From Sneathiella sp. (GTDB lineage Bacteria; Pseudomonadota; Alphaproteobacteria; Sneathiellales; Sneathiellaceae): 12,914 nucleotides of DNA. Both the position numbers and the translations under genes were made by a program. This document shows positions 1-7,921 of this stretch, in pieces (positions within the stretch are counted from its first letter, which is position 1; every line of letters begins with the position of its first letter). The stretch spans positions 1-12,914 of the forward strand of contig NVRR01000063.1 of assembly GCA_002732675.1 (NCBI GenBank). The letters run 5' to 3'. The notes beneath the pieces were generated by a model, which saw nothing but the letters and a program-made list of their open reading frames with translations, was not told where the DNA came from and made no database searches.

Positions 1-612
1 GTCCGGCGGGCGGAGCGGGATCTAAGTAACACTCGGCTGGTGGCACCGTTTAAAGGCTATGTCGCCGAGGTGAGTGCGGAATTTGGTAAAAATATTGATG
101 CCCGCGATAAAGTCGCTCGGCTGATTGATGCGGATCAACTGGAAGCCCGGTTTCTACTCTCTGACAGTCAATACGGTCTTCTGGTTGCGGATGCAGCCGG
201 TATTATCGGGCGGCAGGTTACGGTGAAATGGAAGTCGGGCAATACAGAACTTGCTTTCGTCGGTGAGGTTGCGCGGCTCAGCTCGGAAATAAGCTCTGTG
301 ACGGGCGGCGTGGAAGTGTATGCGGAACTGAAAACCAACGCAAATATCAATCTGCTGCGCCCTGGCGCTTTCGTTGATATTGTTTTGTCCGGGAACAGCT
401 ATCAGAATGTTGTGAAGCTGCCAGAATACAGTGTATTCGGGGATAATCTGATCTATGTCGTCAAGAAGGGACGGCTTGAACCGCGCAAAGTGGAGATCAT
501 TGCCCGTAACGGCGGCGAGTTGTTTGTGCGCGGCGATGTCGCAAGCGATGAGTTGGTGATCACAAGTCGTTTCCCGGAAATCGGTCCCAATCTGAAGGTT
601 GAGGTGCGCTAG
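1..612 (+). CDS. RND efflux membrane-fusion (periplasmic adaptor) protein, 5' end outside window
   Basis: The frame is open from base 1 and gives 203 residues before the TAG stop at 610-612, so the true start lies upstream; the GTG at 40 is an internal codon. The first residues read AERDLSNTRLVAPFKGYV, the usual junction of HlyD/AcrA-type adaptors where the second half of the lipoyl (barrel-sandwich) domain begins. It is followed by the beta-barrel region (about residues 45-120 of the visible part) and the membrane-proximal domain (DNLIYVVKKGRLEPRKVEI and onward). Such proteins bridge an inner-membrane pump to an outer-membrane channel in the periplasm. The stop overlaps the start of the RND pump gene by one base, so the two are one operon and almost certainly one complex. 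The signal peptide and coiled-coil hairpin would lie in the missing part. The substrate cannot be inferred. Confidence 0.9.
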   Translation, partial: VRRAERDLSNTRLVAPFKGYVAEVSAEFGKNIDARDKVARLIDADQLEARFLLSDSQYGLLVADAAGIIGRQVTVKWKSGNTELAFVGEVARLSSEISSVTGGVEVYAELKTNANINLLRPGAFVDIVLSGNSYQNVVKLPEYSVFGDNLIYVVKKGRLEPRKVEIIARNGGELFVRGDVASDELVITSRFPEIGPNLKVEVR

Positions 613-3600
613 TGGACTTACCACGCCTCGTCAGGATATTTGTCCGGCACAAAAATGCGGCCAATCTGTTGATGATCATGATGATTGTCATCGGACTAGC
701 GTCAATTTTTCGGATGAATACGCAATTTTTCCCTGATTTTGGAACAGAGGTTATTACGACGACCATCGTCTGGCCAGGCGCGAGCGCGGAGGATGTAGAT
801 AGCAATATCACGACAGCCATCTTGCCCGAGGTGCGGTTTTTAAGCGGCGTGAAGCGGGTTACGTCTTATTCGGTGGAAGGGAGCAGTGTTGTCGTGGTCG
901 AGTTCGAACCGACCACAGATATGCAGGCGGCTTTGTCTGAAATAGAGCAGGGTGTTGCCCAAATCACGACATTTCCAGAAACCACCGAAACGCCTATAAT
1001 AAAGCGGGTTGTGATTTACGACCCCATCGCCCGGCTATCCGTTTCGGGCCCTTATTCTGAGGCGGCGCTGAAACAGATCGCGAAAACCATGCGCGATGAC
1101 CTTCTTGAGCTAGGGATTGACAAGATTACCTTGTTTGGTGCCCGCGAGGAAGAAATATGGGTCGAAGTAAATAAGCGGGAACTGCGCCGTCTGAACTTGT
1201 CCCTCAATGATATCGCGGCGGTGATCCGGGATAATTCCAAGGATGTCCCGCTTGGTACGGTTTCGGGTAATTTTGAGCGACAATTACGGTTTCTGGAGCA
1301 AAAAGACGACGCAAAGGCCGTCGGCGAGCTTGAGATAAAGTCGCTTGAAAACGGTCAGAAGATATATCTTCGCGATATTGCCAATGTTGAGGATCGCTTT
1401 GCTGAAAAAGGTAAAACCGGTCTACAACGGGGACAACAGGCCGTGGAGGTCCATATCCAGCGGGCCCAGTCCACGGATGCGCTGAAGGCCGCGAAAATTG
1501 TTGAAGACTATTTTGAACGCGAGCAGGATCGCTGGCCGCCAGAGGTGAGAATCACCCAATATGATGTTCAGGCGGGCCTGATTGAAGATCGTATCCGCCT
1601 CCTGCTTACCAACGGTGCAAGCGGCCTGATACTGGTTCTGATCGTGTTGTTCGTCTTTTTGAACGTCCGCGTCGCACTGTGGGTGGCGGCGGGTATTCCC
1701 GTTGCGATTTTTGCGACCGCGGGTGTGATGCTGTTAACCGGGCAATCGATTAATATGATCAGCCTGTTTGCTATTATTATGTCCTTGGGCATTATCGTTG
1801 ATGACGCGATTGTGGTGGGCGAACATTCCTCGTATTTACGTTCAACGGGTCTGAGTGCATCAGACGCGGCGGAGAAGGGCGCGCTTCGGATGCTGGCACC
1901 GGTTTTTGCGTCCAGCCTGACGACGATTGCGGCTTTTCTCCCGATTTTTATGATCGGCGATATTATCGGACAGATTATTGGCGCCATCCCCGCGGTTGTG
2001 GTCTCCGTCCTTTTGGCTAGTCTTGTCGAATGCTTTCTGATCCTGCCGGGTCATATGCGGCAAGCACTTCGGCGCCAGGGCGGAAATGATAGTTCTGCGC
2101 GTCAGTGGTTTGACGCCAAATTCCGGTATTTTCAGACGCATCTGTTTCGGCGGTTTGTCAGTTTTGCAGTCTCCTGGCGTTATGCCACATTGGCCACGGC
2201 CGTGGCCGTCCTGATCATTTCGATCGGTATGATGGCGGGGGGACGTCTTGCCTTTAATTTCTTCCCCTCTCCCGAAGCGGATGTGGTCAACGCCAATATC
2301 GTCTTCTCGGCCGGTACCTCGCGATCTGAGACCGAGGCCATGGTCGCGGAGCTGGATCGATCTCTTTATAAAGTTGAAAACGAGCTGACGGACGGGAGGG
2401 GCGGCCTAATTGAAAACGCTTTTGGTAAAATCGGGGTGAGTATCGGCGATCAGTTTAGCTCGGTCGCCGGGGACCATCGCGGCGGCATGACCGTGGAATT
2501 GGTCTCCGCCGATCTTCGCGATATTCGGACCGCTGAGTTTATCAAGGCGTGGCGAGATGAGATCCGTGAAATGCCGGGTCTGACACGGATTGCCCTGACA
2601 GAGCGTATTGGTGGTCCGCCCGGCAGGGAGCTGGATATCCGGTTGAAGGGCGATAATGTCGATGCCTTGAAGGCGTCGGCGGAAGAGGTAAAAACCCTTC
2701 TCAAAAAATTCAAGGGCGTTTCCGATATAGAGGATGACTTGCCGACGGGTAAACAGGAAATCATTCTTGAACTGACACCGCGCGGCCGTGCACTCGGCTT
2801 TACAACCGATGTTATTTCATCCCAAGTAAGGGCGGGATTTGAAGGCGTGATCGCGAAGAAATTTGCCCGTGGCGACGAAGAAGTCACCGTTCGCGTGCAA
2901 CTACCCCGGGACCAGGTGACAGTCTCCGCGTTACAGGATTTTTACCTCAAGAGTCCAGCGGGCGTGGAAGTGCCCTTGTCGGAGGTTGTCTCTGAACGGA
3001 GCCAAGTTGGTTTCGCCCGGATCAAGCGCGAAAATGGCACTCGTGAAGTAGCCATCACTGCAGAAGTAGATGAAAACCAGACATCTTCTGACCAGGTTCT
3101 GGCGGCCTTGCCGGGAGATGGGCTGGACGCGATCGTTCGCAAATATGGCCTGACATATCGCTTCGCCGGCAAGTCTGAAGAGCAGGCGGATACTCTGGCA
3201 GATATGAAATTTGGCGCCATACTCGGTATGTCGGCGATTTATCTGATACTTGCCTGGGTATTCTCGTCCTATTGGCGGCCCATTGTTGTGATGTCGATCA
3301 TTCCTTTTGGCATCGTCGGGGCCATTTTCGGGCATTATTTGCTGGGCTTTAACATGACTATTTTATCGCTGATTGCGCTGCTTGGTCTTTCTGGAATTCT
3401 GGTCAATAACTCGATTATTCTGGTGAGTATTATTGAAGAACGGATATCGAAGGGGGAGGCGTACCGGAGTGCGGTTATAGATGGTACCTGTGATCGCTTG
3501 CGGGCAGTGCTGCTTACATCGTTGACAACCATTGGCGGACTGACGCCGCTGTTGTTCGAGACCAGTCTGCAGGCGCAGTTCCTGATCCCCATGGCCATAA

Positions 3601-3728
3601 CCCTTGTTTTTGGTCTGATGGCGGCGACAATTCTCGTATTGTTCGTGGTGCCCTCGCTTCTGGTAATTCAGGAGGATTTTGGCCGGATGTACGGCGGCGT
3701 CAAGCGACTATATTCGAAGGCCGCTTAG
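612..3728 (+). CDS. RND family efflux pump, AcrB/HAE1-like inner-membrane transporter
   Basis: This 1038-residue protein is the normal length for an RND pump. The GTG start at 612 shares its G with the TAG stop of the adaptor gene, which implies translational coupling. The layout is classical: TM1 near residues 15-33, a periplasmic porter segment with the typical GASAEDVDSNITTAILPEV stretch, TM2-TM6 around residues 330-480, a second porter domain, and TM7-TM12 from about 530 and 870 to 1020. TM4 carries the paired proton-relay aspartates D397-D398 in GIIVDDAIVV. In TM10 the position equivalent to the AcrB relay lysine (K940) appears to be N932, within GILVNNSIILV, as is seen in several RND subfamilies. 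The pump should be driven by the proton motive force and export small molecules across the envelope; the substrate is unknown. No outer-membrane factor gene is visible. The stop codon interlocks with the convergent trkH stop. Confidence 0.95.
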   Translation: MDLPRLVRIFVRHKNAANLLMIMMIVIGLASIFRMNTQFFPDFGTEVITTTIVWPGASAEDVDSNITTAILPEVRFLSGVKRVTSYSVEGSSVVVVEFEPTTDMQAALSEIEQGVAQITTFPETTETPIIKRVVIYDPIARLSVSGPYSEAALKQIAKTMRDDLLELGIDKITLFGAREEEIWVEVNKRELRRLNLSLNDIAAVIRDNSKDVPLGTVSGNFERQLRFLEQKDDAKAVGELEIKSLENGQKIYLRDIANVEDRFAEKGKTGLQRGQQAVEVHIQRAQSTDALKAAKIVEDYFEREQDRWPPEVRITQYDVQAGLIEDRIRLLLTNGASGLILVLIVLFVFLNVRVALWVAAGIPVAIFATAGVMLLTGQSINMISLFAIIMSLGIIVDDAIVVGEHSSYLRSTGLSASDAAEKGALRMLAPVFASSLTTIAAFLPIFMIGDIIGQIIGAIPAVVVSVLLASLVECFLILPGHMRQALRRQGGNDSSARQWFDAKFRYFQTHLFRRFVSFAVSWRYATLATAVAVLIISIGMMAGGRLAFNFFPSPEADVVNANIVFSAGTSRSETEAMVAELDRSLYKVENELTDGRGGLIENAFGKIGVSIGDQFSSVAGDHRGGMTVELVSADLRDIRTAEFIKAWRDEIREMPGLTRIALTERIGGPPGRELDIRLKGDNVDALKASAEEVKTLLKKFKGVSDIEDDLPTGKQEIILELTPRGRALGFTTDVISSQVRAGFEGVIAKKFARGDEEVTVRVQLPRDQVTVSALQDFYLKSPAGVEVPLSEVVSERSQVGFARIKRENGTREVAITAEVDENQTSSDQVLAALPGDGLDAIVRKYGLTYRFAGKSEEQADTLADMKFGAILGMSAIYLILAWVFSSYWRPIVVMSIIPFGIVGAIFGHYLLGFNMTILSLIALLGLSGILVNNSIILVSIIEERISKGEAYRSAVIDGTCDRLRAVLLTSLTTIGGLTPLLFETSLQAQFLIPMAITLVFGLMAATILVLFVVPSLLVIQEDFGRMYGGVKRLYSKAA

Positions 3729-5174
3729 CGCTGCCAAAACCGCCGGGAGAACAGGACAAGAACTGTAAAAAGCTCGAGGCGGCCTAGCAACATACCGAGG
3801 GCCATCAGCCATTTTGCCGTATCGGGCAAGGGTTCGAAGGACCCTGCCGGTCCAACAACGTCACCAAGCCCCGGCCCGACATTGGCAAGGGCAGTGCCCG
3901 CGCTGGAGATGGATGTTATGAAATCCAGCCCCGTCAGGCTGAGACCGATGGTCAGAGCCGCAAATGTCAACAGGAACAGGAAGATGTAGCTCATCACGGC
4001 GTTGATCGTATCGTCTCCCAGCGGTCGGCGATTATAATGGGGCCGGAATATTCCGCTGGGGCGGATCAGCTGCATCAATTGGCAGCGAACAGTTTCGGCA
4101 AGCACCTGAAATCGGAAGATCTTAATACCGCAGGATGTTGAACCGGCACAGCCGCCAATAAACATGAAAAAGAAGAAAGCCGTGACAGCAAAGCCGCCCC
4201 AGGCATTATAGTCCGTCGTCGTGAATCCGGTGCCTGTTATGATTGAGGTGACGTTGAATGTGGCATAGCGAAGCGCCAGCCAGAAACCCAGGTCTTCCTC
4301 TGTCATCTGCCAGAGGACCATGATAAAAATGCCGATCAGAATGATTGTGAGGAATACCCGCACCTGGCTATCGGTTAAGAAACTGCCGGGTTTTCCCTGA
4401 ATCAGATGCAGATACATCAAGAACGGCAGGGCGCCCATAATCATGAAGACGACAATAATACTTTCAATCAGCGGACTGTTGAAATAGCCGATAGAACCGT
4501 CAGAGGTTGAAAATCCGGCCGTTGAGATCGTTGTCATCGTATGGACGATAGCCTCGAAAAAAGTCATGCCGGCTGCCCATAGAGATAAAGTGCAAATCAG
4601 GCTCAAGGCAAGATAGATATACCCAATGGTTTTAACAATTTCCGCCAGCCGTGGCATCGCTTTTTCCGCTGACGCGTCCGACGTTTCCATGCGGAAAAGT
4701 TGCATCCCGCCAATACGCAAGAGGGGCAGAATGGCGATGGCCATAACAATGATGCCGATGCCACCAAGCCATTGCAGCAGCGCCCGCCACAGCAGGATTC
4801 CGGGTGGCGCGTTGTCAAGGTCGGTCAGAACGGTCGATCCTGTCGTCGTCAAGCCGGACATGGCTTCAAAAAAGGCATCCGTATAGGAAATATTAAGCTC
4901 GCTGAAGGCGAGGGGCAGTGCGGCAAAGGCCGGCATGGCAATCCAGGCCACCGTGGTCAGAATAAAGGCCTGCCGTCCACCGAGCTCCAGGCTGCCGCCG
5001 CGATTGGAGAGAAACAGCCCGCCGCCGACGAAAAGCGCAACAGCTGCAGCCGCAAAAAACCTGCCAGTCCTGATCACTGACGAAGAGGTCCACCGCCGCC
5101 GGGATCAGCATTGCCAGCCCGAGAACAGCAAGGAGGACGCCGACAATGGACAGAATAAGGCGATAATTAATCAC
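3725..5174 (-). CDS. trkH: TrkH family potassium uptake protein, with an apparent +1 frameshift near the N-terminus
   Basis: TrkH is the membrane subunit of Trk potassium uptake and usually works with the cytosolic NAD-binding regulator TrkA, which is not in this window. The first 40 codons run from GTG at 5174 and read MINYRLILSIVGVLLAVLGL and onward to DQDWQVF, the typical TrkH first helix. The rest of the protein lies in another frame. The join is at a run of six T (plus-strand A run, 5054-5059). With five T the reading would be DWQVF-AAAAVALFVGG and the protein would be 482 residues, the usual TrkH length. In that repaired numbering the four selectivity-filter loops are all present: GLTTTGST (107-114), TISTAGFS (215-222), ITGTGFTT (312-319) and ALANVGPG (428-435). 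An ATG at 5077 could start a 450-residue product, but it would lack TM1. The gene lies 25 bases after folE. The cause may be a sequencing error, a real mutation or slippage. The family call is secure; intactness is not. Confidence 0.9.
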
Positions 5175-5199
5175 TTATAAGGGGTCCTGACCGGAAAAA

Positions 5200-5805
5200 T
5201 CAGCCTTTGCCGATAAAGGCAAGTAATTCACCGCGGGTTATATCTGAGCTTCGGAAAACGCCGAGCATGGTACTGGTCACCATGGTCACCCCGTCTTTAT
5301 GAACGCCGCGGGTCGTCATACATTGATGGGTGCTTTCGATAATAACGGCTACACCTTTGGGCTGTAGGGTACGGTTGATGGTTTCCGCAATCTGCCGTGT
5401 CAGTTTTTCCTGGATTTGCAGGCGCTTGGCGTAAGCGTCCACTACCCGCGCCAGCTTCGAAATACCAACCACACGATTGTTGGGCATATAGGCGACATGT
5501 GCATGACCGATGATCGGCACCATATGATGCTCGCAATAGCTTTCAATCCGGATATCCTTCAGGACCACCATCTCGTCATAGCCATTGACCTCTTCAAAGG
5601 TTTTGGAGAGGTACGCGTCGGCGTCTTCTTTGTACCCTGCAAAAAATTCTAGATAGGAGCGAGCCACACGATCTGGCGTCCCTAACAGTCCTTCGCGGGA
5701 CGGATCATCGCCAGCCCAGCGTATAAGTGTTCGAACGGCGTCTTCCACTTCTTCCTTTGTCGGTGGCTTGCTTGTGGGGTCGTCAGGTTTAAAATGCTTA
5801 TTCAT
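5200..5805 (-). CDS. folE: GTP cyclohydrolase I (FolE)
   Basis: This 201-residue protein catalyses GTP to 7,8-dihydroneopterin triphosphate, the first step toward tetrahydrofolate and also used for queuosine-type pathways; it acts in the cytosol as a homodecamer. The zinc ligands are visible as C91 and H94 ([10 protein letters not shown]) and C162 ([11 protein letters not shown]), with the same spacing (3 and 68 residues) as the E. coli ligands C110, H113 and C181. The N-terminal [20 protein letters not shown] helix and the closing [13 protein letters not shown] segment are standard. It therefore belongs to the type I zinc enzyme, not the FolE2 family. The ATG at 5805 has an AGGA at an unusually long distance (about 12 bases), with a small GGAT/ATCC inverted repeat between them. 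It lies 42 bases after apaG and 25 before trkH, probably in one transcript from the metZ promoter. Confidence 0.97.
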   Translation of the reverse strand: MNKHFKPDDPTSKPPTKEEVEDAVRTLIRWAGDDPSREGLLGTPDRVARSYLEFFAGYKEDADAYLSKTFEEVNGYDEMVVLKDIRIESYCEHHMVPIIGHAHVAYMPNNRVVGISKLARVVDAYAKRLQIQEKLTRQIAETINRTLQPKGVAVIIESTHQCMTTRGVHKDGVTMVTSTMLGVFRSSDITRGELLAFIGKG

Positions 5806-5847
5806 TGTCGGATATTATCCTCGAATGCCTCACGCGATCGTGGGCTA

Positions 5848-6255
5848 TTAGTGGAAAGAGGGAGTTCCGTGCGGGCTATCTAGCGAGAATGCCGGAATAT
5901 CCACAGCAAAGAAAGTTCCCTCCTCAGATTCCATTTCATATGATCCTACCATAATACCCGAAGGTGTTGGAAGGGGTGTTCCACTCGTATATTCGTAGGC
6001 CTCTCCGGGGCGCAGGAACGGTTGTTCCCCGACCACGCCTTCGCCCTCGACGATTTCAGTATTGCCATCGGCATCCGTGATTTGCCAGTGCCGGTTTCGC
6101 AACGTAACAGCAGCGGCGCCTTTATTCTTGATGCGCACCCGATAGGCCCAGACGTAAAAATCATCTTCGGGGACGGAGCGATCGGTGAGATAAGTAGGGG
6201 TTACCGAAACCTCGATATCCCGCGTCGTCTTGTTATATGCTGCCTTTTTCTCCAT
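5848..6255 (-). CDS. apaG: ApaG domain protein (DUF525, formerly linked to Co2+/Mg2+ efflux)
   Basis: This 135-residue protein is made almost entirely of one ApaG/DUF525 domain, an immunoglobulin-like beta-sandwich. Recognisable blocks are the [13 protein letters not shown] strand, [25 protein letters not shown] with the family glycine motif GEGVVG at 71-76, [26 protein letters not shown], and the terminal [13 protein letters not shown]. The length matches stand-alone ApaG proteins. No signal peptide or membrane segment is seen, so it should be cytosolic. Its biochemical role is not settled; the old association with cobalt and magnesium resistance comes from enterobacterial mutants. The gene sits 87 bases after metZ and 42 before folE on the same strand. 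The metZ-apaG pairing is frequent in Alphaproteobacteria, which supports both calls. The ATG at 6255 is the first start in frame with a plausible AAAGG about 11 bases upstream. Confidence 0.93.
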   Translation of the reverse strand: MEKKAAYNKTTRDIEVSVTPTYLTDRSVPEDDFYVWAYRVRIKNKGAAAVTLRNRHWQITDADGNTEIVEGEGVVGEQPFLRPGEAYEYTSGTPLPTPSGIMVGSYEMESEEGTFFAVDIPAFSLDSPHGTPSFH

Positions 6256-6342
6256 CCTGACAGGCCTTTCACAATATTCAGGAAATTTTCCAATCCCTAG
6301 AATATTGCGATAAATGCCGGATTTGTCCAGAGGTTGCCTGTT

Positions 6343-7557
6343 TTAGGCAGTTTGTTTACTAAGCGCATATCCTAAGTCTTCGATCAGATCATCCACATCT
6401 TCAAGACCGATGGAAATGCGGAGCAGGCTGTCGCTAATCCCAAGCTCTGCCTTGGTTTCATCATCAACGCTGGAATGGGTCGTTGTCGATGGATGGGTGA
6501 TAAGACTTTTTGCATCGCCGAGGTTATTGCTGATATCAATCAAGGAAAGCCGGTTTAAGACACTAAATGTGCGTTCCTGACCGCCGTCAACTTCAAAGCT
6601 GATCAGCGTACTGCCCCGGGCCATCTGTTGGCGGGCGAGGGCGGCTTGCGGATGATCATCGCGGCCGGGATATCTGACTGATTTCACGGACGGATGATCC
6701 CCCAGGAATGCCGCAATCTTCTCCGCATTGTCGCATTGGCGTTCGACCCGAAGTTCCAGGGTTTCAAGGCCTTTGAGCATATTCCAGGCGTTAAACGGGC
6801 TCAACGCTGGCCCGGTATGCTTGAGGAACGGCGAAAGTGTCTCTTCAACAAATTCTTCGGATCCCAGCACAACTCCGCCCAGACAGCGGCCTTGGCCGTC
6901 AATATGCTTGGTTGCGGAATAGACGACGATATCAGCGCCGAGCTCCAGCGGTTTCTGCAAAATAGGCGTTGCAAAGACATTGTCGACAATCACCTTGGCA
7001 CCAACTTTATGGGCAAGTTCTGACACCGCCGCGATATCGACAATGTCGAGCGCCGGGTTCGACGGGGTTTCAAAGAAGACGCAGGTTGTCTTCTTGGTAA
7101 TGGCCGCCTTCCACTGATCAAGATCGGTGCCGTTAATGAGGGTGATATTGACACCAAACCGCGGCAATATATTCTCGATAATATAAAGGCAGGAGCCAAA
7201 TAGCGCCTTGGGCGCCACCACATGATCACCAGTTTTGACCTGGCTCAGCAGTGCGGCATTCACCGCCGCCATGCCACTAGCAGTGCCGCGCGCGGCTTCG
7301 GCGCCTTCCAGCAGGATCATCCGCTCTTCAAACATGGAGATGGTCGGGTTGGCATAGCGGGAATAAATGTACCCTTCATTTTCACCCTTGAAGCGACCGG
7401 CGGCTTGCTCGGCGCTATCATAAACGAAGCCGGAATTCATAAAAATCGCTTCGGATGTTTCGTTGAAGCGGGAGCGCTCTGTACCGCCGCGGACCAGTTT
7501 GGTGGCGGTCCGGTAATTGGCAAAGCGCCGTCTTTTAGTTTCTTTGTCTTCAGTCAT
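6343..7557 (-). CDS. metZ: O-succinylhomoserine sulfhydrylase (MetZ)
   Basis: This 404-residue, PLP-dependent enzyme of the Cys/Met metabolism family makes homocysteine directly from O-succinylhomoserine and sulfide in methionine synthesis. Visible family features are YSRYANPT (65-72), which contacts PLP phosphate, VDNVFATP with D192 that pairs with the pyridine nitrogen, and YSATKHIDG with K217 as the Schiff-base lysine. The overall sequence resembles MetZ more than MetB, MetC or MetY, but the distinction rests on similarity only. I chose the ATG at 7557 because it has GAGGA six bases upstream. An earlier in-frame ATG at 7590 would lie inside the riboswitch terminator hairpin and adds eleven residues foreign to the family. 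A five-base stem (TGCCT/AGGCA) covers the stop codon without a T-run, so transcription probably continues into apaG. A SAM-II riboswitch controls the gene. Confidence 0.93.
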   Translation of the reverse strand: MTEDKETKRRRFANYRTATKLVRGGTERSRFNETSEAIFMNSGFVYDSAEQAAGRFKGENEGYIYSRYANPTISMFEERMILLEGAEAARGTASGMAAVNAALLSQVKTGDHVVAPKALFGSCLYIIENILPRFGVNITLINGTDLDQWKAAITKKTTCVFFETPSNPALDIVDIAAVSELAHKVGAKVIVDNVFATPILQKPLELGADIVVYSATKHIDGQGRCLGGVVLGSEEFVEETLSPFLKHTGPALSPFNAWNMLKGLETLELRVERQCDNAEKIAAFLGDHPSVKSVRYPGRDDHPQAALARQQMARGSTLISFEVDGGQERTFSVLNRLSLIDISNNLGDAKSLITHPSTTTHSSVDDETKAELGISDSLLRISIGLEDVDDLIEDLGYALSKQTA

Positions 7558-7573
7558 GTTATCCTCGAGGCAT

Positions 7574-7601
7574 AAAAAAACCCCGACCATCGATCAGGGT
7601 T
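7574..7601 (-). terminator. Intrinsic terminator of the metZ leader (riboswitch expression platform)
   Basis: On the minus strand AACCCTGA (7601-7594) pairs with TCGGGGTT (7586-7579), giving eight base pairs with one G-T wobble around a seven-base loop. The hairpin is followed by T residues down to 7574, and it ends 16 bases before the metZ start codon. The same 5' arm can instead pair with an upstream GGTCGGGG at 7617-7610, so this hairpin is conditional. Confidence 0.8.
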
Positions 7602-7617
7602 CTACTGAGCCCCGACC
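7592..7617 (-). promoter_or_regulatory. Probable antiterminator hairpin in the metZ leader
   Basis: GGTCGGGG (7617-7610) can pair with CCCTGATC (7599-7592): eight pairs, two of them G-T, around a ten-base loop. This structure excludes the terminator because both use the CCCTGA segment. The same GGTCGG is the perfect complement of CCGACC inside the aptamer (7655-7650), so ligand-stabilised aptamer folding would remove the antiterminator. The pairing is seen in the sequence; the switching role is inferred. Confidence 0.6.
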
Positions 7618-7670
7618 TTTTAGCGTTTCTTTTAACGTGGCCGCAAGCCGGTCGGCACAAATCACCACAG
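7611..7670 (-). ncRNA. SAM-II riboswitch (metA motif) aptamer
   Basis: The minus strand shows the conserved blocks of the SAM-II class in order: GTGGTGATTTG (7668-7658), CCGGCTTGC (7651-7643), GCCACGTTAAA (7641-7631, taking CCAC as the P1 return arm) and CGCTAAA (7625-7619). P1 is GTGG/CCAC. The pseudoknot helix P2 can form between CCGACC (7655-7650) and GGTCGG (7617-7612), six perfect pairs. SAM-II RNAs sense S-adenosylmethionine and are known mainly from Alphaproteobacteria upstream of metA, metX and metZ. Here the aptamer begins just downstream of a strong promoter and about 110 bases before the metZ start. Binding of SAM should favour the terminator and lower expression of metZ and the genes behind it. 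Confidence 0.93.
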
Positions 7671-7675
7671 GCAAA

Positions 7676-7705
7676 TAAATACTGCCAATTTATTGAGCCT
7701 GTCAA
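7676..7705 (-). promoter_or_regulatory. Sigma70-type promoter of the metZ operon
   Basis: A perfect -35 TTGACA (7705-7700) is followed after 18 bases by TATTTA (7681-7676). The expected transcript start, around 7669, falls exactly at the beginning of the SAM-II aptamer, which supports both calls. Confidence 0.75.
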
Positions 7706-7773
7706 GGATAAGCGATTGCGACCCCAAATTTATGTTGAGCTTTTAGGAGCCGTCCTATAGGTATTTCGAATAC

Positions 7774-7847
7774 GCGGGCGTAGCTCAATGGCAGAGCAGA
7801 AGCTTCCCAAGCTTACGACGAGGGTTCGATTCCCTTCGCCCGCTCCA
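7774..7847 (+). tRNA. tRNA-Gly (anticodon CCC)
   Basis: The cloverleaf is complete: acceptor stem GCGGGCG with CGCCCGC, D arm GCTC-AATGGCA-GAGC, anticodon loop TTCCCAA with anticodon CCC at 7806-7808, T arm GAGGG-TTCGATT-CCCTT, discriminator T and an encoded 3' CCA. The anticodon stem has four pairs plus a G-A mismatch at its outer end. It reads GGG glycine codons. It is divergent from metZ. A possible but weak promoter is TTGAGC at 7735-7740 with TATAGG near 7756-7761; the 15-base spacing is short. No clear terminator follows before the end of the convergent MATE gene. Confidence 0.96.
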
Positions 7848-7921
7848 TTCTTTTCTTGCCCCCTAAAGGCTACCAAGGGCGTTGAGGAGTGCAGGCGTGG
7901 TTTGAGACTAAAGTTCGGACC

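Noticed and set aside
154..624. A 156-codon minus-strand frame opposite the adaptor gene
   Set aside because: It is antisense to a clear HlyD-type protein and its composition looks like a shadow translation.
5806..5847. CACGATCGCGTG short palindrome between apaG and folE as a terminator
   Set aside because: The stem is only four pairs and no T-run follows; it does not separate the two genes convincingly.
7558..7590. Earlier in-frame metZ start at 7590
   Set aside because: It lies inside the terminator hairpin of the riboswitch, adds eleven residues not typical of MetZ and has no ribosome binding site; the ATG at 7557 has a good one.
7774..7847. tRNA-Gly as an integration site for a mobile element
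   Set aside because: No integrase gene and no second copy of the tRNA 3' end were seen in the window; the neighbouring genes look like ordinary chromosome.
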